Below, piece by piece: positions 54,652 to 63,124 of a DNA stretch of 64,000 nucleotides. The notes beneath the pieces are model-generated. The model was not told where the DNA came from. It ran no database searches and worked only from the letters and a program-made list of their open reading frames with translations. Every line of letters starts with the position of its first letter. The stretch's first letter is position 1. The position numbers and the translations under genes are program-made. The stretch is from Reinekea sp. G2M2-21 (GTDB lineage: Bacteria; Pseudomonadota; Gammaproteobacteria; Pseudomonadales; Natronospirillaceae), in assembly GCF_015687175.1 (NCBI RefSeq), contig NZ_JADPQG010000001.1:310001-374000 (forward strand), written 5' to 3'.

Positions 54652-54681
54652 ATAAAAAAACCTGGCTGAGCCAGGTTTTTC
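54652..54681. terminator. Bidirectional terminator after pgi
   Basis: AACCTGGC (54659-54666) and GCCAGGTT (54670-54677) form a perfect stem with a three-base loop. A runs on the left and T runs on the right give U tracts on either strand. It lies 24 nt after the pgi stop codon. Confidence 0.88.
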
Positions 54682-54704
54682 AATGTGAGACAACCTAATG
54701 CGAT

Positions 54705-56348
54705 TTAACAGTTTGCGTCACGGAATGCGGCGATTTGTGCTGCTGTAGAGCTGTCCAGCGTTGCGGTATCTCCGGATTCAATTGCCGAGTAGATCGCGTC
54801 CCCCAACAGTTTGCCTAACTGCACACCCCATTGGTCGAAGCTGTTTACATCCCAAATAACGCCCTGAACATAAATTTTATGTTCGTACATCGCGATCAGC
54901 GCACCAATCACCTCTGGGGTACCCTTGGTGAAGGTGATGCTGTTACAAGGGCGGTTTCCGGGAATGACTTTATGCGGCGCCAGCCACTTCGCCTGGTCTT
55001 CAGCCATTCCACTGGCTAACAGCTCTTCCAATACTTCGGCTTCATTCTTGCCGTCCAGCATGGCTTGTTGCTGACCGAGGTAGTTGGCGAATAACCAAGC
55101 ATGGTGATCGGCGACAGGGTTATGCGATTGCAAAGGCATAATGTAGTCAGCTGGAATCAGACGCGTTCCTTGATGAATCAACTGATGGTAAGCGTGTTGA
55201 CCATTGGTACCGGTTCCACCCCAGATCACAGAGCCTGTTTGCCAGTCGACGACCTCACCTTCACGCGTTACGCGCTTACCGTTGGACTCCATATCCACCT
55301 GTTGCAGGTGGTTTGGTAAATCCTGCAGGTATTCGTCATAGCTCAATACCGCATGAGACTCAGCGCCGAAGAAATTCTGATACCAAACACCCAGCATGCC
55401 GAGCAGAACCGGCAGGTTTTCGGTCAGTGGTGCCGTACGGAAATGCTCATCCATGTCATGAGCACCCTGTAACAGGGCTTCAAAAGTCTCGGTGCCGAGC
55501 ACTATCATCTGTGCCAGACCGATAGCGGACCACAAAGAATAACGACCGCCGACCCAGTCCCACATCGGGAACATGTTTTCTTCTTCAATGCCAAATTCAG
55601 TCGCCGCCGGAATGTTGGTAGACACTGCCACGAAGTGATTCTTTACTTGCTCTGGTGTGCCACCTTGCTGCAGGAACCACTCGCGCGCGGCCTGAGCATT
55701 CTTCAATGTTTCGAGCGTGCCGAAAGATTTTGAAGCGACGATGAACAGCGTGGTTTCAACATCCAGTCCTTTGACCGTTTCCGCAAAATCGGTCCCGTCG
55801 ATGTTGGCAATGTATTTCAGATCGTAACCTTCATTCCAGTAAGGTTTGAGCGCGTCCGAAACCACTTTCGGTCCCAGAAACGAGCCACCGATACCAATGT
55901 TGACGATCGTACGCAGTTTTTTCCCGGTATAACCTGCGAACTCACCGCTGTGGACTTTAGCCGTAAAGGCTTTCATTTTCGCGAGGGTTGCGTTGACGGT
56001 GTCGGTGACGTTTTCCCCGCTTACCCTGATTTCCCGGTTTGAGCGGTTGCGCAGCGCAATGTGCAGTGCAGGGCGGTTCTCAGTCTTGTTGATCACAGCA
56101 CCGGAAAACATGGCTTCAATAGCTTCAGGCAAATGCGCTTCTTTGGCCAATGCCATCAGTTTGGTTAGGGTGTCGTCGTTAATTCGGTTCTTTGAGTAAT
56201 CCAGAGAAATACCGGCTGCACTGACGTTGTAGCGGTTAAACCGTTTCGGATCTTCCCGGAACATGTCGCGCATATGCACATTTTCAATGGCTTTCTGATG
56301 TTCGGTCAATGCTTGCCAAGCGGGCAATTGAGTCGGTTTCTGAGACAT
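54705..56348 (-). CDS. pgi: Glucose-6-phosphate isomerase
   Basis: Pgi interconverts glucose-6-phosphate and fructose-6-phosphate. The 547-residue protein matches the proteobacterial enzyme, with IGIGGSFLGPKVVSDALKPY near residue 150, FIVASKSFGTLETLKNA, MWDWVGGRYSLWSAIG near 265, and the C-terminal FDQWGVQLGKLL. The Thr in the usual SKTFxTxET is Ser here (SKSFGTLET). A HexR-type palindrome lies 37 nt upstream and a terminator follows. fructose-6-phosphate is also produced by nagB (62319). Confidence 0.97.
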   Translation of the reverse strand: MSQKPTQLPAWQALTEHQKAIENVHMRDMFREDPKRFNRYNVSAAGISLDYSKNRINDDTLTKLMALAKEAHLPEAIEAMFSGAVINKTENRPALHIALRNRSNREIRVSGENVTDTVNATLAKMKAFTAKVHSGEFAGYTGKKLRTIVNIGIGGSFLGPKVVSDALKPYWNEGYDLKYIANIDGTDFAETVKGLDVETTLFIVASKSFGTLETLKNAQAAREWFLQQGGTPEQVKNHFVAVSTNIPAATEFGIEEENMFPMWDWVGGRYSLWSAIGLAQMIVLGTETFEALLQGAHDMDEHFRTAPLTENLPVLLGMLGVWYQNFFGAESHAVLSYDEYLQDLPNHLQQVDMESNGKRVTREGEVVDWQTGSVIWGGTGTNGQHAYHQLIHQGTRLIPADYIMPLQSHNPVADHHAWLFANYLGQQQAMLDGKNEAEVLEELLASGMAEDQAKWLAPHKVIPGNRPCNSITFTKGTPEVIGALIAMYEHKIYVQGVIWDVNSFDQWGVQLGKLLGDAIYSAIESGDTATLDSSTAAQIAAFRDANC

Positions 56349-56384
56349 AGCTGCTATTCCTGAGCCGAGGGTGATAAATTGGGC

Positions 56385-56399
56385 TGTAATTTAATTACA
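56385..56399. promoter_or_regulatory. HexR-type palindrome upstream of pgi
   Basis: TGTAATTTAATTACA is a perfect palindrome around one T and closely matches the motif described for HexR, the RpiR-family regulator of central carbon metabolism in gammaproteobacteria. It is 37 nt before the pgi start. hexR itself is not in the window. Confidence 0.6.
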
Positions 56400-56586
56400 A
56401 ATTGACTCGGAAAACCACCTTAGTTTGGTTGGTTTTTGACATCTATCAGGCGAAATTCGGAAATTAATGACATTAACGGTGATGATGAGACCGGTTATGG
56501 GTGCCCGGTAACCTGTTCAATGGTCAGGTATATTCTCGGCTGCGAAATATCTGATAGAGTCGCTGTTTTATGCAGAGGGCAATTCG

Positions 56587-57456
56587 TTGTTTGTTTACGT
56601 TAAGTCCGCCTGGCGTGGTAATTACAGCCAAGGTGCTCTGTTCTGGGGTGGCATTATGGTCCCGGTGTTGTTGGCTCAAGGGTTGGGCGCGGTGTTAGTT
56701 GTGTTTAACCTGTTGCAGGACCCGGTATTGTCGACACGACTCTGGTTGCTGTCCGCACTGTTCTTTATCTGTATCTACTTGCCGTGGGCTTTTGTGGTTT
56801 CCTTGCGTTCAATCATAGTTCACATCCGAGCCCTGCAAGAAATGACCGCGGGATTGATATTGGTTGTTTTATGGGTGCTGATGCTCAGTTATTGCGGCGT
56901 ACAGATTTCCCGATCATTATCGGTATTTCAGCGCATGGCTGTGATCGCTTTGGAACAGGACCGGCGAAAGGCCGAATTCCATGTTGTGGATCAAGACCTG
57001 TTTGTTGACGGTTTCGTAGGCTACGGCGACCCTCGCCGTTTACGCCAGTGGTTGCGAGATTATCCAGAACTGAATCGGGTCGTCTTCAATGTGTCGGGCG
57101 GCCACCTTTACGAAATAAGACAGTTTGCCCGGCTAATTGCTAAGCGCAAGCTGAATACCCATGTGGACGGCGATTGTCTGCAGAACTGCCTGATTGCCTA
57201 TGCCGGTGGTTATTTGCGTACGGCGGGATCTCAAGCGCATTTCAATTTTGAAAAGCAAGGCGGTTATACCAACGGTTATCGCTCCTCATGGATTATCTCG
57301 CGGGAGCAGGAAAAGGATCGGGAATTTTTTCTCAGCCGAGGGGTCAGCCTGGTCTATAGCTTCAAGCTGTTTTACAGCAACGCTGACGGCGTGCCGTATG
57401 AACACCCGGTAAAAACGCTGCGGGCGCATAATGTGATTAATCGGGATCAAGCCTGA
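56587..57456 (+). CDS. Membrane-anchored protein with ClpP-like (COG3904-type) domain
   Basis: This 289-residue protein has three N-terminal hydrophobic segments (about 20-40, 48-72 and 85-108) and a C-terminal domain resembling periplasmic ClpP-like proteins: LNRVVFNVSGGHLYEIRQFA near residue 172 and THVDGDCLQNCLIAYAGGYL near 195. In the family the second motif carries a CxSxC with the nucleophile Ser; here it is CLQNC, so serine hydrolase activity is doubtful. The start is TTG at 56587 with AGAGGG 7 nt upstream. A terminator follows. Confidence 0.7.
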   Translation: MFVYVKSAWRGNYSQGALFWGGIMVPVLLAQGLGAVLVVFNLLQDPVLSTRLWLLSALFFICIYLPWAFVVSLRSIIVHIRALQEMTAGLILVVLWVLMLSYCGVQISRSLSVFQRMAVIALEQDRRKAEFHVVDQDLFVDGFVGYGDPRRLRQWLRDYPELNRVVFNVSGGHLYEIRQFARLIAKRKLNTHVDGDCLQNCLIAYAGGYLRTAGSQAHFNFEKQGGYTNGYRSSWIISREQEKDREFFLSRGVSLVYSFKLFYSNADGVPYEHPVKTLRAHNVINRDQA

Positions 57457-57472
57457 ATCGAATAGACAAATT

Positions 57473-57497
57473 AACGGGGCGCAAAGCCCCGTTTTTT
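57473..57497 (+). terminator. Rho-independent terminator after the ClpP-like gene
   Basis: AACGGGGC (57473-57480) pairs with GCCCCGTT (57486-57493) around GCAAA and is followed by a T run. Confidence 0.88.
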
Positions 57498-57569
57498 GGT
57501 ATGTCGTCACGCAGTACTGCGTCACGACAACCGCCGATATTGCCTTGCGGTTTTCATCTGCCCGCAAAT

Positions 57570-57953
57570 TTATTCGGCGAGTTGTACCGGAATTGCGTTA
57601 GCGGTGTGACTGACGGTGTTGTCCGAATTCATATACACCATGCTGGGTTTAAACGATTCCAGTTCCGGTGCACTGAAATTGGCGTAGGCGCAGATGATAA
57701 TGCGGTCACCGACATTGGCTTTATGTGCTGCGGCGCCATTGACTGAAATAATGCCTTCGCCGTCTTCGCCACGAATGGCGTAGGTGGTGAAGCGCTCCCC
57801 ATTGCTGATGTTGTAGATTTGAATCTGCTCGTATTCGCGAATGCCGGCAAGGTCCAGCAGGTCGCCGCTGATGGCACACGAACCTTCGTAATCGGGCACA
57901 GCGTGCGTCACGCGAGCCTGATGCAGCTTCGCTTTTAACATAATGAGATCCAT
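57570..57953 (-). CDS. panD: Aspartate 1-decarboxylase (pyruvoyl enzyme)
   Basis: PanD makes beta-alanine from aspartate for pantothenate synthesis. The proenzyme is 127 residues and self-cleaves between Gly and Ser in DYEGSCAIS near residue 24 to form the pyruvoyl group. Other motifs are [31 protein letters not shown] and [20 protein letters not shown]. The ATG at 57953 has AAGGGG upstream; an ATG four codons downstream is also possible. It is 118 nt downstream of panC. Confidence 0.96.
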   Translation of the reverse strand: MDLIMLKAKLHQARVTHAVPDYEGSCAISGDLLDLAGIREYEQIQIYNISNGERFTTYAIRGEDGEGIISVNGAAAHKANVGDRIIICAYANFSAPELESFKPSMVYMNSDNTVSHTANAIPVQLAE

Positions 57954-58071
57954 GGCGTTCCCCTTTAATGCATGTTCGGTATTGACGTAACCGAAATCTA
58001 ATAACAGCCAATTGATGCCAAAGACATCATTAAATTTGCAGTGGTCGGTCTTGCTGCTTTCGTTAGCGGCA

Positions 58072-58920
58072 CTACCGGTCTACTGTAAACGCAATATTGT
58101 CAATTAACCGAGCTTTGCCCAGATAGGCTGCGGCCAGAATAACCAATTGGGTATCCTTATCGGTCGCAGGTTCCAGATCACTTTGCCGACTAATATTGAA
58201 ATAGTCTGGCGTCAGACCCGCGTCGTGCAAACGTTGTTTGGCCCGTCTGGTCAGTTCCGCAAAGCTCGCGCCGCCAGATTGTATTTCTTTCATGGTATCT
58301 TGCAATGTTTTGTACAGCACCGGTGCCACTTCGCGTTCGTCGGCCGTTAAATAGTTGTTGCGCGAACTGTGCGCAAGACCGTCGTCAGCACGACCGGTGT
58401 CTACCCCGATAATGCTGATTGGCAGGAACAGATCGTCCACCATGGAGCGAATAACGGTAAATTGCTGGTAGTCTTTTAAACCGAATACAGCAACATCCGG
58501 CTGAACCTGGTTAAACAGTTTCAAGACTATCGTGGCGACACCCACAAAATGGCCTGGGCGGCTTGAGCCACAATGCAAGGTTGTGATTTTATCGACCGAT
58601 ACCCGGGTTAAATCCGGGGCAGGGTACATGATGTCGTTGTTGGGCAGGTACAGCAGTCCACAGCCGTCGGCAATCAGATGTTTCTTATCCGCTTCCAGAG
58701 TTCTTGGGTACCCGGATAAGTCTTCATTTTCCCCGAACTGTGTAGGGTTTACGAAAATGGACGCTACGACAAAATCGGCGTGTTGCAGCGCTGTTTTTAC
58801 CAGCTTCAGGTGGCCTTCATGTAAATTGCCCATGGTGGGTACAAACGCGACGGTTTTACCCTGAGCGCGCACGGCGGCCAGTTCTGCGCGTAAATCTTGC
58901 AGGTTGTTGACTGTTTTCAT
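58072..58920 (-). CDS. panC: Pantothenate synthetase
   Basis: PanC condenses pantoate with beta-alanine using ATP. The 282-residue protein shows [18 protein letters not shown] near residue 27 (HIGH-like motif), [39 protein letters not shown] and the KMSKS-like segment HSSRNNYL near 185. It starts 5 nt after panB. Confidence 0.97.
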   Translation of the reverse strand: MKTVNNLQDLRAELAAVRAQGKTVAFVPTMGNLHEGHLKLVKTALQHADFVVASIFVNPTQFGENEDLSGYPRTLEADKKHLIADGCGLLYLPNNDIMYPAPDLTRVSVDKITTLHCGSSRPGHFVGVATIVLKLFNQVQPDVAVFGLKDYQQFTVIRSMVDDLFLPISIIGVDTGRADDGLAHSSRNNYLTADEREVAPVLYKTLQDTMKEIQSGGASFAELTRRAKQRLHDAGLTPDYFNISRQSDLEPATDKDTQLVILAAAYLGKARLIDNIAFTVDR

Positions 58921-58925
58921 GTTGC

Positions 58926-59723
58926 TTACTCGAATGCGTGGTCGGCGTTCGGGAATCGGCCCGATTTAACGTCGTCCTTGAACGAGGTTACGGCATTTTC
59001 CCAGGTATTGGCTTCTGCCATATAATTTTTGACGAACTTTGGCAAACGGTGTTGTGTCAATCCGAGCATGTCATAACAAACCAAAACCTGACCGTCGGTG
59101 GCGGCGCCGGCACCAATACCTATAACCGGAACAGGGACGGTTTCTGTAAGGGCTTTGGCAAGATCCGAAGGCACGCACTCCAGCAAAATAAAGTCGGCTC
59201 CGGCCTCGGCTAATGCCAGGGCATCATTAATCATGACCTGGGCAGCGCCTTCTTCCCGCCCCTGAACTTTGTAACCACCAAATTTATTGACCGATTGCGG
59301 TGTGAGACCCAAATGTAAACAGCTGGGAATGCCAGCTCGGGACAGCGCGGTGACGGTATCGCATAGCCAGGCTCCGCCTTCCAGTTTGACCATGTGGGCT
59401 CCTGCTTGCATCAGCAGGCCAGCGTTTGCGAGCGCTTGGTCGACGGAACCGTAACTGTTAAATGGCATGTCTGCTACCAACAGTGAGCCCTGATTGCCAC
59501 GGCTGACGGCCTGAGTGTGATAGACCATCTGTTCAACCGTGACGGGTAGTGTCGACGATTGACCCTGAACGACCATACCCAAAGAATCACCCACGAGAAT
59601 CGTTTCAATGCCCAGCGAAGAAAACATAGCTGCGAAGGTGGCATCGTATGCCGTCAACATGGTGAACTTTTCACCATCTTTGACCAGTTGCTTGATGGAG
59701 GAAACCGTAATTGCTTTTGGCAT
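58926..59723 (-). CDS. panB: 3-methyl-2-oxobutanoate hydroxymethyltransferase
   Basis: PanB transfers a hydroxymethyl group from 5,10-methylene-tetrahydrofolate to ketoisovalerate, giving ketopantoate. The 265-residue protein has MLTAYDATFAAMFSSLGIET, ILVGDSLGMVVQGQSSTLPV, VKLEGGAW, and the C-terminal PVIGIGAGAATDGQVLVCYD. panB, panC and panD are all on the minus strand here. Confidence 0.97.
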   Translation of the reverse strand: MPKAITVSSIKQLVKDGEKFTMLTAYDATFAAMFSSLGIETILVGDSLGMVVQGQSSTLPVTVEQMVYHTQAVSRGNQGSLLVADMPFNSYGSVDQALANAGLLMQAGAHMVKLEGGAWLCDTVTALSRAGIPSCLHLGLTPQSVNKFGGYKVQGREEGAAQVMINDALALAEAGADFILLECVPSDLAKALTETVPVPVIGIGAGAATDGQVLVCYDMLGLTQHRLPKFVKNYMAEANTWENAVTSFKDDVKSGRFPNADHAFE

Positions 59724-59822
59724 AACTCAGCGCCTGTTTTTTAATAAGGTGCGAATGGTTGCTATTGTGGCTTTATAAGTCAAGTAACTGACGTGATCCA
59801 ACGTCAGTGAAACTGTAATGGA

Positions 59823-60299
59823 TCAAATAACCTGTATGTTTTGATCGGAAACGGACGTGAGCCATTCGGTTATTGACTTGCCCTGCAGCTGAAAGTCGGC
59901 GTTCAAATCCACTAAAGGTTGAAGTACAAAGGCACGTTCATGGGCTCTCGGGTGGGGGACGGTCAGCGTTGCGGTATCGCTGTAAAAACCTTCAACCCAA
60001 ATAATATCCAGATCCAGGGTACGAGGACCCCAGCGGACTTCACGGGTACGGCCGGCTTCAGCCTCAATGCGTTGAAGCGCCTGAAGCAGTGCTTCCGGTT
60101 CGAGTCGGGTTTCAAAGGCGCAAACCGCGTTCAGGTAATCCGGCTGGTCTGCCGGTCCGCCGATGGCTTGCGATCGGTACCAGCGGGATGTGCGCAGCCC
60201 TGAGGTTGTGGGCAATTGTTCAATCTTGCTCAGGGCATTTGAAACAAAGTTGTCAGACACCCCGAGATTGCTACCCAGCGCGACAAATACCTGACTCAT
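59823..60299 (-). CDS. folK: 2-amino-4-hydroxy-6-hydroxymethyldihydropteridine pyrophosphokinase
   Basis: FolK pyrophosphorylates the pterin precursor of folate. The 158-residue protein has the N-terminal FVALGSNLGVSDNFVSNAL, ETRLEPEALLQALQRIEAEA, and the metal-binding RWGPRTLDLDIIW followed by VPHPRAHERAFVL. It overlaps pcnB by 4 nt. Folate supply also serves the PanB reaction. Confidence 0.96.
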   Translation of the reverse strand: MSQVFVALGSNLGVSDNFVSNALSKIEQLPTTSGLRTSRWYRSQAIGGPADQPDYLNAVCAFETRLEPEALLQALQRIEAEAGRTREVRWGPRTLDLDIIWVEGFYSDTATLTVPHPRAHERAFVLQPLVDLNADFQLQGKSITEWLTSVSDQNIQVI

Positions 60300-61642
60300 G
60301 ATTCAGGCGTTTGGCGTTTTCTGGGTGGACGGCGACGACGTCGTTTTTGAGCGGGTGGGTTATTTTGCAGGTTGGCGACCATGCTTTGTCTGGCTTCGCC
60401 ATTTGTTGCCTGGTAGTCGGTCCACCATTGCCCCAGCCCGTTCAGTTGCTCACCGGCGTCTTCACGCAAAATCAAGAAATCATAAGCAGCACGGAAACGC
60501 GGATGGCCCGCTATCTGTTCTGCTCGGTTGGCCCGTCGCTTGGGCAATCGCAGTTGCATGTCCCATATCTCTTTCATCGGGATTGAGAAACGTTTGGGAA
60601 TGGCAATGGTCTTTACCTGACGTTCCAGTACCTGAGCCATGGCTTTGTGCCAGGCGGGGATTTCAGGTGTGCCCATATCTATATTGTGTTGGGCGCTTTC
60701 ACGCACCGCTGGCCACAACAAAGCGGCATACAGGAACGCCGGTGTTACCGGCTTGCCACTGTTGATGCGGGCATCGGTGTTGCGCAGTGCAATGTCAATA
60801 AAGGTGGCGTAATGGTCGTCTTCGACGCAATTAAGAACCTGATGGGTTTGTGGCAGTAGCGGCTCTACGATGTCGTATTTTTGCATCAGTTCCCACGTGT
60901 CTCGACCTTGGCCAGACATCAGTAACTTAAGCAATTCGTCAAACAGACGCGCTGGTGCGATATGGGTGAGCAACGGTGCCAGAGTGTTGATCGGCGTTTC
61001 GGTCGCCGGTTCAATATTGAATCCCAGCTTTGCGGCAAAGCGTATCGCTCGCAGCATTCTCACCGGGTCTTCGCGATAGCGGGTCTCCGCGTCACCAATA
61101 ATGCGGATGACTTTATCCTGCAAATCCTGCATACCTTGAGGATAAGCCTTGATGGAGAAATCTTTGGCGGTGTAATACATCGCGTTAATAGTGAAGTCTC
61201 GGCGCTTGGCGTCGTCAGCCAGCGAGCCATAAACGTTATCACGCAGTAACAGACCTTCGGCGGACTGCTTGTGATCGGAATCGCTTTCATCGGCTTCGCC
61301 ACGAAAGGTGGTCACTTCAATAATTTCACGTCCAAAGGTGACGTGAACGATGCGGAAGCGGCGCCCGATAATGCGTGAATTGCTGAATAGTTTGCGAATG
61401 TTCTCAGGTGTGGCATCGGTGGCAACATCAAAGTCTTTCGGGTTCAGTCCGAGTTGCAGGTCGCGTACGCAACCACCCACGAGATAGGCTTCATGTCCGG
61501 CGTTCTGTAGCCGGTACAAGACTTTAAGCGCGTTATGGCTGATGCCTTTGCGGGAAACCGAGTGTTGATCCCGTTCGATTGAAATCAATTGATGCGCTTG
61601 TTCTGGCTGCTTGAGCCAACGTTTTATCCACTTAACGACCAT
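60296..61642 (-). CDS. pcnB: Poly(A) polymerase I
   Basis: PcnB adds A tails to RNA and promotes decay. The 448-residue protein has the nucleotidyltransferase motif EAYLVGGCVRDLQLGLNPKD with the catalytic DFDVATDATPE near residue 72, the RRFRIVHV and RRDFTINAMYY motifs, and a basic C-terminal tail (AQKRRRRRPPRKRQTPES). pcnB-folK-panB-panC is a standard gammaproteobacterial order. Confidence 0.96.
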   Translation of the reverse strand: MVVKWIKRWLKQPEQAHQLISIERDQHSVSRKGISHNALKVLYRLQNAGHEAYLVGGCVRDLQLGLNPKDFDVATDATPENIRKLFSNSRIIGRRFRIVHVTFGREIIEVTTFRGEADESDSDHKQSAEGLLLRDNVYGSLADDAKRRDFTINAMYYTAKDFSIKAYPQGMQDLQDKVIRIIGDAETRYREDPVRMLRAIRFAAKLGFNIEPATETPINTLAPLLTHIAPARLFDELLKLLMSGQGRDTWELMQKYDIVEPLLPQTHQVLNCVEDDHYATFIDIALRNTDARINSGKPVTPAFLYAALLWPAVRESAQHNIDMGTPEIPAWHKAMAQVLERQVKTIAIPKRFSIPMKEIWDMQLRLPKRRANRAEQIAGHPRFRAAYDFLILREDAGEQLNGLGQWWTDYQATNGEARQSMVANLQNNPPAQKRRRRRPPRKRQTPES

Positions 61643-62318
61643 GTATTTGGAATTCTGTCTTTGGAGTGCAATTAAAAGAGCGCGAAGTGTATAGAAAATA
61701 GCAAAAATAGGCTACTAACGAATGGGAGAGATTAAAACACTGGAGAGACGAGCCAGCCGGCAAATTTTGCCGGCCGCAACAGCACTTTCCGCAGGTGGTG
61801 TTGAGCTTATTATTCTTGTTGGTTTTATTATTGTTTTTATTTACTCATTTATTATTAGCTGCCCCTTATTCTTGTTTTTAGGCGGGGCTGCTTTTCTTGG
61901 TAGTGCCCGGTTTTTGTTTTTGTTGGTGGGCGTACCTGCTTTGCGCGGTAAGTATTGCAGATGCTGTGCCAAAAGTAATTTATCCTTATATATCAATAGC
62001 TTATAAATGTCTGGCTATTTGGTGTACAGATTTCGTATGGGCCGTTGTTACCGTAAGTTGCAAAGGTGTAACACTTTTATGGTAACTGTTACGGTTTGGA
62101 TGAGATGAATAGGCGAATTTAACCTGTTGTTACAAACCAGGTGGAAATGAAGGGTTAATACCGGGGATAAGCCGTTTGTCTGACAGAATTCAGTGTCGGT
62201 GTTGAACGAACTGTTATAAACGCGCTGGGCAGGCCAAGGGGTAACACCGGGCGAGTGTTTCGCTGCACAGAGACGTGTATCGATGCCGGCGACAGACATG
62301 CCGCCGGTTTCAGGCCTA
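61643..62318. other. 676-bp non-coding region between nagB and pcnB
   Basis: I see no convincing gene. It holds a perfect 19-bp inverted repeat GCCGGCAAATTTTGCCGGC (61756-61774), a T-rich stretch (about 61800-61930), a near-perfect dyad AAAGGTGT-A-ACACTTTT (62062-62078) flanked by GTTACC (62047) and GGTAAC (62081), and a GC-rich CCGGCG/CGCCGG pair (62286-62307) near the nagB end. It should contain the pcnB promoter and the end of the nag operon. The 94-codon frame at 61722-62006 is discussed under rejected items. Confidence 0.55.
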
Positions 62319-63116
62319 TTAACCAGCCATCTTAATGGCGGCTTGCAAACGGCTTTGCTCTTGCTCAATGTACTGATAAAACGCGACGTCTTTCAATCCC
62401 AGTGCCGCATCTTGGTCGATGACAACCGTGACATTTGCGTGCATCTGTAAGATTGATGCTGGGCAATAGGCCGAGACTGGTCCTTCAATCGTATTTTTAA
62501 TCGCTTCTGCTTTATCGGCTCCGGTTGCAATCAGCATAATCTGACTCGCTTCCATAATGGTGCCGATACCCATAGTCAACGACAGGTGTGGCTGGAACTC
62601 GCCGGGTTTAAAAAAGCGCCGGTTTGCTTCAACGGTGTCCTTGGTCAGCGTCTTGACGCGGGTGCGGCTGACAAGGCTCGAACTGGGTTCGTTGAAGCCG
62701 ATATGTCCATTACGTCCAATGCCCAGAAGTTGCAAGGCTACGCCGCCGCGTTCGCGCATGTTGGCTTCGTAGTCAGCGCAGGTTTTCAATGGGTTTTTTG
62801 TCGAGCCGTCGGGTACAAAGGTGTTGTCCAGATCGATGTCTATTTCATTAAACAATTGCTGATTCATGAAGTAGCGGTAGCTCTGAGGGTGATCTCCAGT
62901 TAAGCCCAGATATTCGTCCAGATTGAAGGTGGTCACCTGTTTAAAGCTGACTTGCCCCTGTTGATAGGCTGTAATCAGGTTCTGATACAGTCGGATGGGT
63001 GACGAACCGGTCGCCAATCCAAGATTAGTATCTGGCTTTTTGTTGATGGTTTCGATGATCTGATTCGCACCGTAATGTGCAACCGACTCAGCATCGTTTA
63101 AGACTACAATTCGCAT
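62319..63116 (-). CDS. nagB: Glucosamine-6-phosphate deaminase
   Basis: NagB converts glucosamine-6-phosphate to fructose-6-phosphate and ammonia. The 265-residue protein has LGLATGSSPIRLYQNLI near residue 32, FNLDEYLGLTGDHPQSYRYF with the catalytic Asp, and LLGIGRNGHIGFNEPSSSLV with the catalytic His-Glu pair near 140. AGGGG lies 6 nt before the ATG at 63116. It follows nagA by 8 nt on the same strand. Confidence 0.97.
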   Translation of the reverse strand: MRIVVLNDAESVAHYGANQIIETINKKPDTNLGLATGSSPIRLYQNLITAYQQGQVSFKQVTTFNLDEYLGLTGDHPQSYRYFMNQQLFNEIDIDLDNTFVPDGSTKNPLKTCADYEANMRERGGVALQLLGIGRNGHIGFNEPSSSLVSRTRVKTLTKDTVEANRRFFKPGEFQPHLSLTMGIGTIMEASQIMLIATGADKAEAIKNTIEGPVSAYCPASILQMHANVTVVIDQDAALGLKDVAFYQYIEQEQSRLQAAIKMAG

Positions 63117-63124
63117 AAGTGCCC

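Noticed and set aside
61722-62006. A 94-codon plus-strand frame with a hydrophobic middle.
   Set aside because: It runs across a 19-bp inverted repeat and a T-rich tract, which by themselves give Phe, Ile and Leu codons. There is no good ribosome site and no recognisable family.
62286-62307. A GC-rich dyad CCGGCG/CGCCGG just after nagB as terminator.
   Set aside because: No U tract follows on the minus strand, so it is not called as a terminator, only mentioned in the region entry.
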